NCBI RefSeq assembly: GCF_025642155.1 | Contig: NZ_CP106798.1 | Coordinates: 9,176,001 to 9,240,000 of the forward strand | Direction: 5' to 3' | Origin: Streptomyces sp. HUAS 15-9 | Lineage (GTDB): Bacteria > Actinomycetota > Actinomycetes > Streptomycetales > Streptomycetaceae | DNA: 64,000 nucleotides | Part shown: piece after piece, positions 19,344-28,561 of the stretch | How positions within the stretch are numbered: position 1 is the stretch's first letter | Layout of the letters: every line of letters starts with the position of its first letter | Position numbers and translations under genes: made by a program | Notes under the pieces: model-generated | What the model was told of the DNA's origin: nothing | What the model saw: only the letters and a program-made list of their open reading frames with translations | Database searches by the model: none

Positions 19344-20213
19344 ATGACAGCCTCCGTTCCCGGCGCCGTCCAGGGCCGTTGCCCTGGCTGCATGAAGCTG
19401 CGCTGGCTGCGCCCCGGTTCTGGCCTGTGTGCCTGGTGCTTGCGTAGGTGTCCGGGCTGTGGTGGAGGCAGGCGCTCGTCGGATCAGCTGTGCGCGGCCT
19501 GCCGACGCCGTGCCTCAGGCGGACACGGGCGCGGCCCGTGCCAGCGCTGCGGACGCCGGCGGTCCCTCGCCGCCGCGACCCAGCGATGCCGTCCGTGCAG
19601 CGACCCAGCGACAGCGAAGCCGCTCGCTGCCTGTTCGGGGTGTGGTGTCCTGCTCCAGTGGGCGCGGGGCATGTGCAAGCGCTGCTATGAGCATTCGCCC
19701 CACACGGTGGAGACCCGCGCCGCCAGCTGGGGCCGCCGGATGTCCCAGATGCCCTCGTGGTGGGATGCCTTCACCGCGCACCTGAAGACGCACCGCCACA
19801 CCTTCTACGCCGCAGACGCCCTCACCCATACCGCCCGTCTCGTCATCGACACCGGCACCACCGATCCGCACACGCTGGTCACCCACTCGGCCCGGACGAG
19901 TCCCTGGCTCAGCCGGCCGCTTGCCGACTTCTTCCGCGCCTACCGCCTCCTCGACACCCCCAACGACACCGAGAACACGCAAGCCGCCGCTCGCCGCGAG
20001 CGCCGCCTCCAGGCCGTCCCAGCCCCGCTGCGCCCCGCCGTCCGTGCCTTCGCGGACGCGCTGGTGGCCCAGCACCAGAATGCCGAGCGCCTTGGGCTGC
20101 GACCGAACCAGCTCAAGACCATCGAGATCCGCCTCGACACCGTCCGAGACCTGGCACTCCACATCCACGCCCAGGGACATCTCACCTGGGCAAGTGTGAG
20201 TGTCACCGCCCTG
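19344..20213 (+). pseudogene. Zinc-ribbon protein of recombinase trio, 3' truncated
   Basis: The N-terminal 120 residues hold a series of CxxC pairs (CPGC, CAWC, CPGC, CAAC, CQRC, CRPC, CSGC, CKRC), consistent with four zinc ribbons. A helical region with WWDAFTAHLKTHRH follows. Similarity ends at the left end of the IS21 element at 20214, so the C-terminus is lost. Homologues are described as site-specific recombinase-associated proteins; the biochemical role is not known to me. Confidence 0.65.
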
Positions 20214-20337
20214 TGTCCGCGTACAAGCGATCGTGCACCACCTCGTACGGATGAGAGTGCACCAAAGCTGATGCGGTGACGGATGGGTGCCGGGAGTCTT
20301 CTGTCGTCGGTTTCGGGGCGGCAGAGGGGCGGCTGAG

Positions 20338-21755
20338 GTGGTCTTGGACCCGCATCGCTGGCTGGAGTTGAGGCGGTTCCGCGGTCTGTACGAGTCCGGT
20401 GCGATGAGCCTGCGGGAGATCGCGAAGGAGACCGGGCTGAACCGCCGCACGGTCACGAAGTACTTGTCGGGCGAGGCTCCCGTCGCGCCACCGACACGGA
20501 CGGCCGATGGAAGCAGCAGCGACGGGCGGTCGACGAGGTGGCCCCGCTCATCGACGCGATGCTCAGGTCGGAGGTCCTGCTGAAGGCATCGGTGATCCAC
20601 GAGCGCCTGGCGTCGGAGTACGGGGTCACCATCAACTACCAGCGGGTCAAGATCTACCTTCAGGAGGCCCGGCCCCGGATCGCCGAGGAGCTCGGTATCA
20701 GCCCGGGCGAACTGGCCGGCCTGCACCGGCGTTTCGAGGTGATCCCGGGCGCCCAGGCCCAAGTGGACTGGGGGGATGAGGGCCAGGTCCTCGCCCATGT
20801 CGGGATCCCGAAGGTCTACTCGTTCCACATGACGCTGTCGTACTCGCGTGATCCGTTCTGCTGCTTCACCACCAGCCAGGACCTGGCGAGCTTCTTCGAC
20901 TGCCACCGCCAGGCGTTCGCGCACTTCGGCGGGGTGCCGATGACGATCGTCTACGACCGCACCAAGACCGTCGTGCGCCGGCACGTCGCGCCGGGCGAGG
21001 CGGTCCCGCTGCACCCGGAAGCCGTCGCGTTCGCCGGGCACTACGACTTCGACATCGACGTCCTGGCCGCCTACCGACCCCAAGGCAAGGGCCGGGTCGA
21101 GCGGCAAGTCTTGATCGTCCGCGACCATGTGCTGGCCGGACGGGCTTTCTCCTCGATCGAGGAAATGAACGCCGCGTTCTCGGCCTGGGTGCCGCTGCGG
21201 AGGGCGAAGGTGCACGGCACCCACGGCGAGATCATCGGACACCGGGCAGTGCGGGATCACGTGGCCCTGCGGCCGCTGCCGCCGACTCCCTATGTGGTGG
21301 CCCAGCGGCATCTGCGGCACGTCGGGAAGGACTGCCTGGTCGCCTTCGACGCGAACCTCTACTCGGTCCCCGCCCGCAAGGTCCGCCCACGCCAGCTGAT
21401 CGAGATCCGGGCGACCAAGTCGCAGGTCACCCTGCACTCCACCGTCCCCGGCGCCGACGGGGAAACTCTGCTGGCCGCCCATCCAAGGGCAGTCGGCCGC
21501 GGCGCCCGGATCGTGGATGAGAGGCACTGGGACGGCCTGCCCACCGGCGCCGGGCGTCGTGTCACCACCGGCGATGTCGTGCCCCCGCCCCGCCGTAACC
21601 AGCCTCTGGGACCCGAGGCCGGGCCGCTGCAAGCCCTGCTGAACCGGGCCGCCGCCGCAAGCGTCGAGGTCGGCCGTCGCCCGCTGTCCGTCTACGACGA
21701 ACTCACCGGCACCCGCCCGTTCACCACCAACCGAGCGACAAAGGAACCCTCTTGA
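20338..21755 (+). pseudogene. istA: IstA transposase of IS21 family, one frameshift
   Basis: N-terminal helix-turn-helix (MSLREIAKETGLNRRTVTKY) followed by the DDE core: AQVDWGDEG (first Asp), VYDRTKT (second Asp) and GKGRVERQV (Glu), then the C-terminal SVPARKVRPRQLIEIR domain. One base is missing near 20490 between the HTH and the rest (GRWKQQRRAVDEV continues in the next frame). Everything else is intact, so this may be a read error. Confidence 0.85.
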
Positions 21756-22522
21756 GCCAGCTGACCGGCAACCGCATCCGCACCACGGCCGGCAAGCTCG
21801 GCCTGCCCCATCTCGCGGAAACCATCAATGAGTTCACCCGCCGGGCCGACGAGGCGAAAATGGGCTACCTCGACTTCCTCGACCTGGTCCTGTCCGAGGA
21901 ACTCGCGGTCCGTGAGGACCGCCGCTTTCGCAGCGGACTGCGGACGTCGAAGCTGCCGCACCACAAGACGCTCGACGAGTACGATTTCTCCTTCCAGCCC
22001 GACCTCGACCCTCGCAAGGTCAAAGACCTCGCCACCCTCTCGTTCGTCGAGGCCAAGGCCAACGCCGCTCTGCTGGGTCCGCCGGGGGTCGGCAAGACGC
22101 ATATCGCCGTCGCCCTCGCCGTCGCGGCCTGCCGGGCCGGTTACTCGATCTACTTCACGACCCTCGACGACATGGTCCGCAACCTCAAGACCGCCGAGGC
22201 CGCCGGACGGCTGGTCAACAAGCTGGGCACCTACCTGCGGCCCAGCGTCCTCGTGGTTGATGAGGTCGGCTACCAGCCCCTCGAACGCGCCGAGGCGAAC
22301 CTGGTCTTCCAGGTGATCTCCAAGCGTTACGAGAGGGGTTCCATCATCCTGACCTCGAACAAGACCTTCGGAGAATGGGGACAGGTGTTCGGAGATGAGG
22401 TTCTCGCCACCGCGATCCTCGACCGTCTCCTGCACCACTGCGAGGTCGTCTCCATCAACGGCAACAGCTACCGGCTGAAGAACCGTCTTCAAGCTATCGA
22501 GCGCGACACCGACGTGGCCTGA
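21752..22522 (+). CDS. istB: IstB helper ATPase of IS21 family
   Basis: A 256-residue AAA+ ATPase that helps IstA capture target DNA. Walker A GPPGVGKTH (about residues 108-116), Walker B VLVVDEVGYQPL, and an N-terminal helical domain (EAKMGYLDFLDLVLSEELA) are all present. It overlaps the istA stop by 4 bases with a TTG start, suggesting translational coupling. Apparently intact. Confidence 0.9.
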   Translation: MSQLTGNRIRTTAGKLGLPHLAETINEFTRRADEAKMGYLDFLDLVLSEELAVREDRRFRSGLRTSKLPHHKTLDEYDFSFQPDLDPRKVKDLATLSFVEAKANAALLGPPGVGKTHIAVALAVAACRAGYSIYFTTLDDMVRNLKTAEAAGRLVNKLGTYLRPSVLVVDEVGYQPLERAEANLVFQVISKRYERGSIILTSNKTFGEWGQVFGDEVLATAILDRLLHHCEVVSINGNSYRLKNRLQAIERDTDVA

Positions 22523-22577
22523 GCAGTGGTGCACAGATCTCTGTACTTGGTGGTGCACTCAGGCGAGTACGGGGACA

Positions 22578-22984
22578 CCAGCACCTCACCCTCGCACAGA
22601 TCGCGGCTGGCTTCGGCATCTCCGTCGGCACCGCACACGCCTACACCGCGGCTGTCGTCGACCTGCTTGCTGACCGCGCCCCTGGCCTGCTGCGCTCCTT
22701 ACGCGAGGCTGACTCCGGCCACGTCCTGCTCGACGGCACGCTCGCGGATTGCGACCGGGTCGGCGACAGCCGGGCCGACCACTCCCACAAACACCGCCGG
22801 CACGGGGTAAACGTGCAGGTGGTGACCGACCCGGCAGGGCGGCTGTTGTGGATCTCGCCGACACTGCCCGGTCGCGCTCACGATCTGGCGGCCGCCCGCA
22901 CTCACCGGATCATCAGGATCTGCGAACGCCAGGGCGTTCCCATCCTCGCTGACCGCGCCTACCTGGGCGCCAGCCCGTGGGTGA
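22578..22984 (+). pseudogene. DDE superfamily transposase fragment
   Basis: Open on both sides with no start or stop of its own. It contains a helix-turn-helix (LTLAQIAAGFGISVGTAHAY) and the DDE_Tnp_4-type core: VLLDGTLADCDRV (first Asp), a GVNVQVVTDPAGRLLWIS strand pair, and ILADRAYLGA (second Asp). The 5' end is cut by IS21 and the 3' end is joined to the lower-GC promoter region of the peptide operon. Confidence 0.7.
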
Positions 22985-23242
22985 GCCCAGGTGCTCATGG
23001 TCTTTCTCGCCCCCCGAGAAAACAGCTACCACCATTTTTACGCCAAGACCAGAAGATGGGGCCTCCACCAGGGGTCGATTAAATCGCCAGAAAAGCGTCA
23101 CAAGGGGCACTTTCAGTGGAGCGATCAAGCCACAGGAATCTCTAATTCCACTTCTTGGCATTGATTTAATTTGCAGCCACACGTAATTTTTTTGCGGGCC
23201 GGAACCCCGGTCTGCTTTCGTATAGAAAATGAGGTGGTCCTC
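22985..23242 (+). promoter_or_regulatory. Lower-GC upstream region of the peptide operon
   Basis: These 258 bases are clearly richer in A+T than the surroundings (for example TTGATTTAATTTGC at about 23160 and a run of seven T near 23190) and hold no convincing gene. A TATAGA hexamer at 23221-23226 could be a -10 element but no matching -35 is clear. GAGGTGG just before 23243 is the ribosome site of the small peptide. I take this as the promoter region of the operon. Confidence 0.5.
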
Positions 23243-23314
23243 ATGTCCATCACCATCAAGCCGGTCGAGAAGCCCGCGATGAGCAAGGTTGCCGGCGCTG
23301 TTCTCTGTGGCTGA
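23243..23314 (+). CDS. 23-residue putative precursor peptide (RiPP-like)
   Basis: Encodes MSITIKPVEKPAMSKVAGAV followed by Leu-Cys-Gly and a TGA. It has its own ATG, and GAGGTGG lies about 6 bases upstream. It is the first gene ahead of a biosynthetic set whose next protein begins with a PqqD-like peptide-binding domain. Size matches PqqA-like and scaffold peptides. The only reactive side chains near the C-terminus are the penultimate Cys and, further back, Lys and Ser. A stem-loop 12 bases after the stop separates it from the enzymes, as is usual for precursors made in excess. Function is inferred from context only. Confidence 0.6.
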   Translation: MSITIKPVEKPAMSKVAGAVLCG

Positions 23315-23325
23315 CGCCCATAAGT

Positions 23326-23362
23326 AATGGAGGGGAGGCGCGTCGCGTGCCTCCCCTCCATT
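23326..23362 (+). terminator. Perfect stem-loop between peptide and enzymes (attenuator)
   Basis: AATGGAGGGGAGGC (23326-23339) pairs completely with GCCTCCCCTCCATT (23349-23362) around a 9-base loop. No T-run follows. It is likely to give partial termination or mRNA stabilisation, so that the peptide is made in excess over the downstream enzymes. Confidence 0.8.
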
Positions 23363-23383
23363 TCGCGACGAAAGGACTGCTCC

Positions 23384-24394
23384 ATGCTCAAGGGCGACCT
23401 CGAATTCCGTCCGCGCCTCAGGCACTGCACCTTCTTCGTCCCCAGCAGCGGGGGCGACGTGCTCATGATCGTCGGTGACCAGCACTTCCAGTTGGAGCAG
23501 CATGGTGCCCAACTCAAGGACTTCCTGAACCTCAAGCGCTATCTGGACGGCCGACACACGGTCAAGCAGATCTCGGAGATCACAAACGTCACTCCGGAAG
23601 ATGTTCTCGGGATAGTCAACGCATTCGCGGAGCAGGGCCTGCTCCGCGAGGAGAATCCCGAGCTCGAAAACATCCCCGTCGACGTTTTCCTGAAGCAGAT
23701 CGACAAATCCACAGCCATGTGGACCGAGCAGATCGGTTACCACCGACTGTGGTCCGGACTGGAGAACCAGGAGTACCGCAAAGAGGTGTTCCTAGGGCTC
23801 ATCCTGGAAACGTACCACTACATAAATTCGGCGAGTCGCCACATCTCCACGGCCATTTCCCACTGCTCGGACCCGCAGTGGAAGAGGCTGCTCTCGGAGT
23901 ACCTCGCCGAGGAATACGATCACGCCTGGATGGCCCGGGACAGCCTCATCCGCATGGGTCTGTCCAAGGAAGAGATCGAGAACGCCCACCCGATCATCGG
24001 CACCTGGTCGTGGACCAACAACCTCTGTGAGATCGCGCGCGAGGACACCCTCGGGTACCTGGCGTGCACGAAGCTCTTCGAGGCCCGTGGCACGGAGACC
24101 CTCGAAGGCGCCGAGACGCTACAGCGGTTGGCAGAGGCCTACGGCTACCCGAAGGACTGCCTCGAACCGCTGGTCTCCCATGTCAGGACGGACGTCGAGG
24201 CGAACCACACCGGCCTGCTTGAGGAAGCTCTGGAGGGTCGCAATTACATACCCGCGGAGCAGGCGCACCGTGCAGTCAACAACCTGCACGACCTCAAGCA
24301 CTCGTTCGACCAGTACAACGACGGAATCATCCTGTACTACTCGGACGTGTCCAACTACATCCCTCGTCTGAAGGTCGACTACTTCAGCCTGTGA
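23384..24394 (+). CDS. PqqD-like domain fused to heme-oxygenase-like diiron protein
   Basis: A 336-residue protein. Residues 1-90 look like a winged-helix peptide-recognition (RRE/PqqD-like) domain: three strands, then FLNLKRYLDGRHTVKQISEI and EDVLGIVNAFAEQGLL. Residues about 110-336 are an all-helical PqqC/TenA/CADD-type fold. Candidate iron ligands are Glu142 and His145 (LETYHYI), Glu177 and His180 (EEYDH), and His266, Asp270 and His275 (HVRTDVEANH), matching the ligand spacing of heme-oxygenase-like diiron oxygenases. It would bind the peptide and oxidise it, perhaps by C-H, C-C or N-oxygenation. AAAGGA is 7 bases before the ATG. The stop overlaps the next GTG. Confidence 0.8.
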   Translation: MLKGDLEFRPRLRHCTFFVPSSGGDVLMIVGDQHFQLEQHGAQLKDFLNLKRYLDGRHTVKQISEITNVTPEDVLGIVNAFAEQGLLREENPELENIPVDVFLKQIDKSTAMWTEQIGYHRLWSGLENQEYRKEVFLGLILETYHYINSASRHISTAISHCSDPQWKRLLSEYLAEEYDHAWMARDSLIRMGLSKEEIENAHPIIGTWSWTNNLCEIAREDTLGYLACTKLFEARGTETLEGAETLQRLAEAYGYPKDCLEPLVSHVRTDVEANHTGLLEEALEGRNYIPAEQAHRAVNNLHDLKHSFDQYNDGIILYYSDVSNYIPRLKVDYFSL

Positions 24395-25648
24395 CAACAC
24401 AGCAGATCCCGAAGTCCCACCCACCAGCCGCCGCTCCAGCGGGCCGCTTCGCCCGCCTTTGGACTGCGTACACGGTCAATGTCGCTGGGGACGAGTTCTA
24501 CACCCTCGCCGTGCCTCTGATCGTCTACCAGGTGGGTGGGACAGCCGCGGCCATGAGCCTCGTCTACGCCTGTTCCCTGCTCCCGCAGGTCTTCATGGGT
24601 GTCTGGGGCGGCGTGCTGGCGGACCGTCAGGACCGAATCAAGTTGCTTCGGCTGTGCTACCTCTGCTCGGCCGTGTCACTGCTGCTGGCCTACGCAGTGT
24701 TCTCCGCCACCCATGTCAGCATCGTGGGACTGGCCGCAACTGCAGTCCTGCTGGGCATCATGGCGCCGGTGGCCGCAGCGAGCTTCGACAGCTCTCTGCC
24801 CCACTTCGTTCCGCACAACAGCCTGCCCCGCGCAAATGCCGCTACCGAGGCCTCGCGAACGGCTTGCGTGGTACTGGGCCCTGCAGCGGCCGGGTTCGCC
24901 ATCAGTCACCTGGCCCCCCCAGCAGGCCGTGCTGTTCAACAGCGTCTCCTTCGCCGTGGCCTACCTGCTGCTCTACCGTATTACCTCTCCGGCGCACTCT
25001 CTGGAGCGCGCACATGGGGGCCTCGCGAGCCAGTGGCACGATTTGACCACCGGGTGGAGGTACCTGGCCAGGGGCAATACGGCTGTTCGCATCGGCGTCC
25101 TCACGAGTACCGTGGTCAACTTCGTATTCGGCGCGTATGAACCCATGGTGGTCTACCGCATGCGGCACGGTCTCAATCTGGAGGCCGGTACGGTGGGGCT
25201 TGTGTTCGCGGTGTCCGGGGTGACGTCTGTCGCCGTCGCACTCCTGCTCTCCTGGAAGGCGCCCTCCCGTGGCTACCTTGTGGTCATGGGATCGTCCGTG
25301 GCTCTGCAGGGTCTGGCCGTGGCTGGTATGGGAGTCCTCACCTCTCTGGCGGCCGTCGTAGCCGCACAGGTCGCGTTCGCCACCGGCACTGTGCTCTACA
25401 CCGTGTACTGGCGTGCCATGCGCCAGACTGTCGTTCCCGGAGAACTTCTGGGACGTGTAGCCGGGACATGCAGGTCTATCGCCTACGGCGGATCATTTCT
25501 CGGCAGCGCCATCTCGGCCGTGGTGCTCAACAGGTTCCTCGGCGTCGACACGGCTCTCCTGCTCGCCGGTCTTGTCTCTGTGGCTTTGGGTGCCACGGTC
25601 GCCGGCTACGTCTGGACAGGCTTGGTCTCCGGAAAGGACGCCCGATGA
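24391..25648 (+). pseudogene. MFS transporter, one frameshift in a C run
   Basis: A major-facilitator exporter of about 419 residues with 12 predicted helices. The N-terminal half includes the loop 2-3 motif GGVLADRQDRIKLLRL; the C-terminal half starts VLFNSVSFAVAYLLLY. The frame breaks at seven C (about 24914-24920); six would give the expected HLAPQQAVLFNSV. Because the neighbouring genes are intact this is probably a read error or slippage. GTG start overlaps the diiron gene stop (GTGA); the stop overlaps the next ATG (ATGA). It probably exports the pathway product or confers self-resistance. Confidence 0.8.
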
Positions 25649-26625
25649 CCCTGCTGCTTGGTGCTGCCGAACTGCAGCGGCTGCTCATACCGCAGGCGGT
25701 CATCCGAGCGTTGCGCCGGGGCTTCGTCGCAGCCCTTGCCCCGCAGACATCACCGCAGCGCATCCGCCAGAGTCTGCCGTCGTCCCCCGGGAGCGTCGCT
25801 GTACTGCTTCCGGGGCTGCTGACGGGCATCCCCGCCTACACGGTGAAGGTGAACGCGAAGTTCCCCGATGCAGACCCGGCGATTTCCGGCATCGTGTGTC
25901 TCCACGACCTGAGGACAGGAGAACTGCTCGCGCTGCTCGACTCCGCCTTTGTGACCGCATGGCGGACCGGACTGTCGGCAGCTTTGGCCACCGACCTGCT
26001 CAGCTCGGCCGGAACAGACACCGTGGGAATCATCGGCGCCGGAGCTCAGTCGGACATGACTCTGCGCGGACTGACTCAGCTACGCGCGGTGAAGCGAGTT
26101 GTCATTCACGACGTTGACGGCGGACGGGCTCACCAGATGGCCAAGTTCTGGCAGCAGGCCGGTCTCGAGTGCCAGGTCGTCGACAGCGCCCGAGCAGTCG
26201 CCCGCTACTGCGGAAGCATTGTCGCCGCAACGTGGTCGCGCCGCCCGCTGCTGCACTTCCCTGACCTCCGGCCGGGCAGTCATATCACCTCGCTTGGAGC
26301 GGACGAACCGGGCAAGGAGGAGCTCGATGCCGAGTTGCTGCGGCATGCGCGAGTCATCGTGGACGACCTCGATCTGGCCATGACGTCTGGTGCGCTCGGT
26401 AGCGCAGGCCTGCAGCCAGGTGATGCCGCAGCTGTTCTGGGCCAGATCATCGAAGGGACTGTCCCGGCGAGAACCGACGCCGAGCAGGTGACCGTCTACT
26501 CCCCGGTCGGATTGCCCTGGCAGGACCTCGCACTCTCCTGGGCCGCCTACCAAGCAGCGCGAGATAGCGGGGCGGGCATCGAGTTCCAGTTCTACTCGCG
26601 ACCGAACGACGAGGGCAACTCATGA
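25645..26625 (+). CDS. Ornithine cyclodeaminase/mu-crystallin family dehydrogenase
   Basis: A 326-residue NAD(P)-binding protein. Substrate-domain lysines lie in YTVKVNAKFP (68-72), Arg in VTAWRTGLSAALAT (about 107), and the Rossmann motif GIIGAGAQSDMTLRGL begins at residue 128. The family includes ornithine cyclodeaminase, alanine dehydrogenase, cyclic imine reductases and SbnB-type enzymes of natural-product pathways. In this setting it could release or reduce an imine or amino acid derived from the peptide. The first ATG overlaps the transporter stop, and GGAAAGG is upstream. Confidence 0.85.
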   Translation: MTLLLGAAELQRLLIPQAVIRALRRGFVAALAPQTSPQRIRQSLPSSPGSVAVLLPGLLTGIPAYTVKVNAKFPDADPAISGIVCLHDLRTGELLALLDSAFVTAWRTGLSAALATDLLSSAGTDTVGIIGAGAQSDMTLRGLTQLRAVKRVVIHDVDGGRAHQMAKFWQQAGLECQVVDSARAVARYCGSIVAATWSRRPLLHFPDLRPGSHITSLGADEPGKEELDAELLRHARVIVDDLDLAMTSGALGSAGLQPGDAAAVLGQIIEGTVPARTDAEQVTVYSPVGLPWQDLALSWAAYQAARDSGAGIEFQFYSRPNDEGNS

Positions 26626-28010
26626 GCACGACAACAACTGCCCGTGAAGCAGGCCCGCTTGCTGGCTTGCAGCTGGCCGAGGTGGCCCCTTCGGAGGTTC
26701 CTCCGCTCGCCCTGTACCAGAGCCCGTGGACGATTTCGTTGGCGGTCGCCTTCGCCTTCCGCGGCGCCGGGACCTATGTCATCGACGACATCGACAACGG
26801 AGGAGTCGCCCGTGGGAAAGAGGGGCAGCAGGACTTCCACGCCATCCGCAAGGAGGTACTGAGCAAGAAGGGCTGGACCAACTGTCGACCACTTGCTGCC
26901 TTCTGCCCCGACGGACTGCTCTTCGCGAATCTCTCGCGCGCGAACTACCTGGCGTTGGACCGCCAGGTACCGCTCGCTGTCCTGGCCCGGCACCGCGCCA
27001 CGACCGTCGAGCGGCTCATTCGCGACAGTTCACGCGAGCACGGTATGTGGAGCCTGGCAGGCCCCGACCGGGCGATCACCGCCATCCCTATGCGGACCGC
27101 GGCGGCCGGGCTGCGCGCCATCATCACCAAGCACGAAGAAGCAGTCCTGCGTACCCTGCCTCACCCCCAGGACCACGAGCCGGCGCTGCGTAGGCTCCGC
27201 CACCTCATGCCGGAACCCACAGCAGAAGAGAGCCTGCTGGGCTACTTCCGGCAATGTCTGCGCCGAGGCCTGGAACTCGTAGGCAGCAATGCCCCCGTCC
27301 TGTCTGCCGCACGTGATCTGATCCCACTCGATGGAGGTCGACTTCTACCCCGCTTCCTTCAAGGCGACGTCGAGACAATCAACGTCTACAACGAGGCGGC
27401 GGCGCTCCAAGGCAGCAAGCCCATCGACGCTGACCACCCGCTCCCTTACTACACGGTCGGACTCTCCGACGGAGTACGCGCCGACCTGACCCATGAGATA
27501 CAGCCAGCCCAGGACCAGGTCATCGCACCCAAGATCCTCGCCCTGGAAGGGGTCGCCAGCATGGCTCTGCCACGGACGACAGCGACCCGGAGCACGATCC
27601 TGGCCCGCGAGCACGCCTACCGGGGGCTCTCAAGCGGCTCCAGCCAGGTGTTTTTCGACACCAATTGGCTTGAGTCCCTTGGCGCTTGTCGGACGGAAGT
27701 CCACGTGGACGACATCTTCCAGCCGCTGGTCGGCGGCCAACAGACCATGCCCCTTGGCGAACTCGTGGCCGTACTCCTCCGCCACGATGAAGCCGAGGAA
27801 GCCGACCACCAACAGACCCCCGTCGGGCAGTGGACGCGCTGGGCCCTCCACGAGACCCTGGCGGACCTGCGGACATGGCACTATCCGGTACTCGCCTACG
27901 CCGTCGCTGGAGACGCGTGGCTGGACCAGATCACGTTGCGCTCATACACCGAGTACCGCCCCGCTTCTCCGACGCGCCTGTCCGCCTCCGGAAACGACGA
28001 GGAGTGCTAA
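26622..28010 (+). CDS. Unrecognised 462-residue biosynthetic protein
   Basis: Translationally coupled on both sides (ATGA with the dehydrogenase, TAATG with the nitroreductase), so it belongs to the pathway. I recognise no domain. It is soluble, without signal peptide or membrane helix. Visible features: an N-terminal strand-rich part (YQSPWTISLAVAFAFRGAGT), an acidic VIDDIDNGG, long helices in the middle (AAAGLRAIITKHEEAVLRTL), a LPYYTVGLSDGVRADLTHEI segment, and a C-terminal WTRWALHETLADLRTWHYPV. It lacks YcaO, LanB and radical SAM signatures. It is the best candidate for new chemistry in the cluster. Confidence 0.7.
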   Translation: MSTTTTAREAGPLAGLQLAEVAPSEVPPLALYQSPWTISLAVAFAFRGAGTYVIDDIDNGGVARGKEGQQDFHAIRKEVLSKKGWTNCRPLAAFCPDGLLFANLSRANYLALDRQVPLAVLARHRATTVERLIRDSSREHGMWSLAGPDRAITAIPMRTAAAGLRAIITKHEEAVLRTLPHPQDHEPALRRLRHLMPEPTAEESLLGYFRQCLRRGLELVGSNAPVLSAARDLIPLDGGRLLPRFLQGDVETINVYNEAAALQGSKPIDADHPLPYYTVGLSDGVRADLTHEIQPAQDQVIAPKILALEGVASMALPRTTATRSTILAREHAYRGLSSGSSQVFFDTNWLESLGACRTEVHVDDIFQPLVGGQQTMPLGELVAVLLRHDEAEEADHQQTPVGQWTRWALHETLADLRTWHYPVLAYAVAGDAWLDQITLRSYTEYRPASPTRLSASGNDEEC

Positions 28011-28561
28011 TGGACGTCATGACTGCTGTGCTGACCCGCCGCAGTGAACACAGACTTGCCGAACCCGCCCCGAGCGACCATGAGTTCGCGTACCTGCTGC
28101 GCGCAGCCGCCACGGCGCCCGACCACGGCAAACTCCGCCCCTGGCGATGGATCATGGTACGTGGCGAAGGACGTGCAGCCCTGGGCCGCTGCTTCGCCGA
28201 CGACGGCACGCCTGACTCCCGGCGGGACCATGGCGAGGCCAAGACGCACCGAGCACCGCTCCTCGCCACACTGGTGTTCGCACCAGCCGCCGGTCACCGA
28301 GTCCCCGAGTGGGAACAGCTGGCGGCCACCAGCGCCATGACCAGCTCCCTGATGCTCCTGCTCCACGCTCGCGGCTTCGGAAGCATCTGGCGTACCGGCA
28401 GGTTCATCGAATCCGCACGGGTTCGCCAACTACTCGGCCTACGGCACGACGAGCGTCTGTTGGGTTGGTTGTATATCGGTACCCCCGACCAGCCTCAGCC
28501 GCAGAGGCGCCGTGAGTCTGAAGACGTCACCGACCGAGTCTCGGTGTTCGCTCCCGATTTG
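28010..28561 (+). CDS. Nitroreductase-family flavoprotein, 3' end cut by IS5 element
   Basis: An FMN-dependent nitroreductase-fold enzyme. The N-terminal TRRSEHRLAEPAPS motif binds FMN phosphate, APDHGKLRPWRW follows, and TSSLMLLLHARGFGSIWRTG and LLGWLYIGTPDQP are the conserved central and C-terminal blocks. About 184 native residues remain before the frame enters the insertion sequence at 28562. Rejoining the flanks would add 16 residues and a stop, so little is lost. In peptide pathways such enzymes oxidise azolines or reduce unsaturated intermediates. Confidence 0.8.

Larger units (their letters stand above)
20214..22577 (+). mobile_element. IS21-family insertion sequence
   Basis: Ends TGTCCGCGTAC (left) and GTACGGGGACA (right) are inverted, and each end contains a second and third internal copy of a GTGCACCA motif (left about 20233 and 20257; right about 22523 and 22551), the multiple end repeats typical of IS21. 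It carries istA and istB with a 4-base overlap. The flanking bases do not match and the flanking genes are unrelated, so it marks a recombination junction rather than a simple insertion. Confidence 0.85.

Noticed and set aside
22977..23186. 69-codon frame upstream of the putative precursor peptide
   Set aside because: No ribosome site, mixed composition and it spans a junction between transposase debris and the promoter region.
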